A stretch of DNA of 31,948 nt. Origin: Alphaproteobacteria bacterium (GTDB lineage Bacteria; Pseudomonadota; Alphaproteobacteria; Sphingomonadales; Sphingomonadaceae). The stretch lies in assembly GCA_020249025.1 (NCBI GenBank), contig JADCGM010000171.1, forward strand, positions 1 to 31,948. Direction: 5' to 3'. The first letter of the stretch is position 1; each line of letters begins with the position of its first letter. This document shows, one piece after another, positions 31,071 through 31,948 of the stretch. The position numbers and the translations under genes are program-made. Under the pieces are notes generated by a model. That model saw only the letters and a program-made list of their open reading frames with translations. It made no database searches and was not told where the DNA came from.

Positions 31071-31717
31071 CACTCGACCGCCCCGAACAGATCAGCGACG
31101 GCGCCGGCGGGCTCGCGCATCAGCAGCTCGTAGCGCGTGCCGTCCCAGCTGCGCTGGCAGTCCCAGACGCACCAGACGACGTCCATCGTCGGCGCGCCCT
31201 TCTTCAGGAAGTCGGGCCGCCAGGTGAGCGCGTAGATGACCGCCGGCGGGCGGGCAGCGAACAGCGGCGCCCGGGTGGCGGCATGCCAATAGGTCGCCTT
31301 CAGCAGCAGCGCGAGGTACGGCACGTCGAGCCGCAGCAGCGCATGCCGGATGAAGGCCTCGGCAATCCCGAACGGCGGGTTCGTGACGATGCGCCGGCAG
31401 CCGTTGAGGTGCGTCTCGGCGAGGAAGTCGCGCCCGCCCTTGCCATAGCCGCGATCGACGAGATCGGTGCCGAGCACCTCGAGTCCGGCGGCCGTCATCT
31501 TGCGCGCGATCGCGCCGTCGCCGCAGGCCGGTTCCCAGACGGTCTCGCCTTCGAGCCACTGCAGCTCGGCCGCGAGGAACGCGTCGATCGCGCAGGGCGG
31601 GGTCGGATAGAAGTCCGACGAGCGCTCGCGGTACGGCGTCGCCTCGTCGCCCAGGGCGAGCGCCCCGGTCGTCTCGACGCGGGCCGACCCCGCCATCATG
31701 CGGCCGAGCGAGGTCAT
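31070..31717 (-). CDS. Small NPPF-type DNA methyltransferase
   Basis: This 215-aa SAM-dependent methyltransferase has motif I WEPACGDGAIARKM (61-74) and catalytic NPPF (113-116), typical of N6-adenine or N4-cytosine DNA methyltransferases. DFYPTPPCAIDAFL precedes motif I, a pattern seen in phage-encoded adenine methyltransferases. It is small, with no clear target-recognition domain, so it may be relaxed in specificity or need a partner. It is coupled by ATGA to the 69-aa gene upstream and overlaps the next gene. Confidence 0.88.
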   Translation of the reverse strand: MTSLGRMMAGSARVETTGALALGDEATPYRERSSDFYPTPPCAIDAFLAAELQWLEGETVWEPACGDGAIARKMTAAGLEVLGTDLVDRGYGKGGRDFLAETHLNGCRRIVTNPPFGIAEAFIRHALLRLDVPYLALLLKATYWHAATRAPLFAARPPAVIYALTWRPDFLKKGAPTMDVVWCVWDCQRSWDGTRYELLMREPAGAVADLFGAVE

Positions 31718-31923
31718 GCCGCGCGTTTCCGCGCGATTGCCGACAGCCGCTCGCCACGCTCACCCGGGAAGTGAGCGCAGATGCTCTCATGCAGCTCGAC
31801 GGCAAGCTCCTCGCACCGAAGCCCCCGCGTAGCCTCGCACAATCGGAAAGCTGCAGCGCGCAGCGCTCCGACCGTGCGAAAGCGAGCCCGCGGGCGATCG
31901 CCAAACAGATCGATGGTCGACAT
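31714..31923 (-). CDS. Hypothetical early protein (69 aa)
   Basis: It begins MSTIDLFGDRPRARFRTVGALRAAAFRLCE and continues as amphipathic helices (EELAVELHESICAHFP, RGERLSAIARKR). The DLFGD opening resembles starts of other phage small proteins but I cannot name a family. It overlaps the methyltransferase by ATGA and follows another gene whose stop overlaps its start, so it belongs to the early operon. Confidence 0.7.
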   Translation of the reverse strand: MSTIDLFGDRPRARFRTVGALRAAAFRLCEATRGLRCEELAVELHESICAHFPGERGERLSAIARKRAA

Positions 31924-31948
31924 CACGCCTCCGGCTGGGCCCGCCGCA
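31923..31948 (-). CDS. Partial 3' end of a further early gene
   Basis: Only the last few codons (...RRAQPEA then TGA) lie in the window. The stop overlaps the next start (TGATG), implying that the early operon continues to the right. Its product cannot be named. Confidence 0.4.

Overview
The window is most of a temperate, HK97-type, long-tailed prophage in a GC-rich alphaproteobacterium. Sphingomonadales is a guess from the tRNA promoter and protein style, not proven. Almost all phage genes are on the minus strand, so transcription runs right to left from the early/replication genes to the lysis end. No integrase, repressor or CRISPR array is visible. They could lie beyond the right edge, where a gene is cut at 31948.

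Layout from right to left. (1) 31948-28448: tightly overlapping early operon with two small unknown proteins, an NPPF-type DNA methyltransferase, a C5-cytosine methyltransferase with six internal repeats, and SSB. (2) 28391-24172: a prim-pol/SF3-helicase replication protein, a 218-bp gap with a perfect 22-bp inverted repeat of iteron-like 8-mers around an AT-rich core (candidate origin or leader hairpin), and an unusual protein ending in a thioredoxin-like domain with a WCSPS site. (3) 24156-21027: promoter-like and terminator-like sequences, HNH nuclease, a 303-bp dyad-rich gap where cos is expected, and the small and large terminase subunits. (4) 21030-13482: portal, prohead protease, HK97 capsid, head-tail connectors, tail terminator, tail tube, and a tail assembly chaperone pair with a convincing -1 frameshift site. 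(5) 13200-5902: tape measure, a distal tail protein and a tail fibre. A small two-TM gene on the opposite strand sits just upstream of the tape measure gene. (6) 5812-591: lysis genes (TM/coiled-coil protein, a coupled 51-aa protein, M15 endolysin), a small membrane protein and a Dam-like D12 methyltransferase. (7) 604-1: two small coupled plus-strand genes and a tRNA-Thr with its own promoter, probably the host flank.

An IS1595-family transposon (about 1911-4434, flanked by a direct repeat) has inserted between the endolysin and the small membrane protein. Besides the transposase it carries a B3-like DNA-binding protein, resembling the DNA-recognition half of BfiI/NgoFVII-type restriction enzymes, and a convergent beta-class DNA methyltransferase. 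This restriction-modification-like cargo on a small transposon is the strongest candidate here for an undescribed system. The window encodes four DNA methyltransferases of different classes, three of the phage and one of the transposon.

Functional logic: C5 and adenine/N4-type methylation could protect phage DNA; prim-pol/helicase and SSB replicate it; HNH plus terminase cut and package at cos; portal, protease and capsid build the head; the frameshifted chaperone loads the tape measure; the lysis cassette releases virions. Assignments rest on reading motifs by eye; no database search was run.
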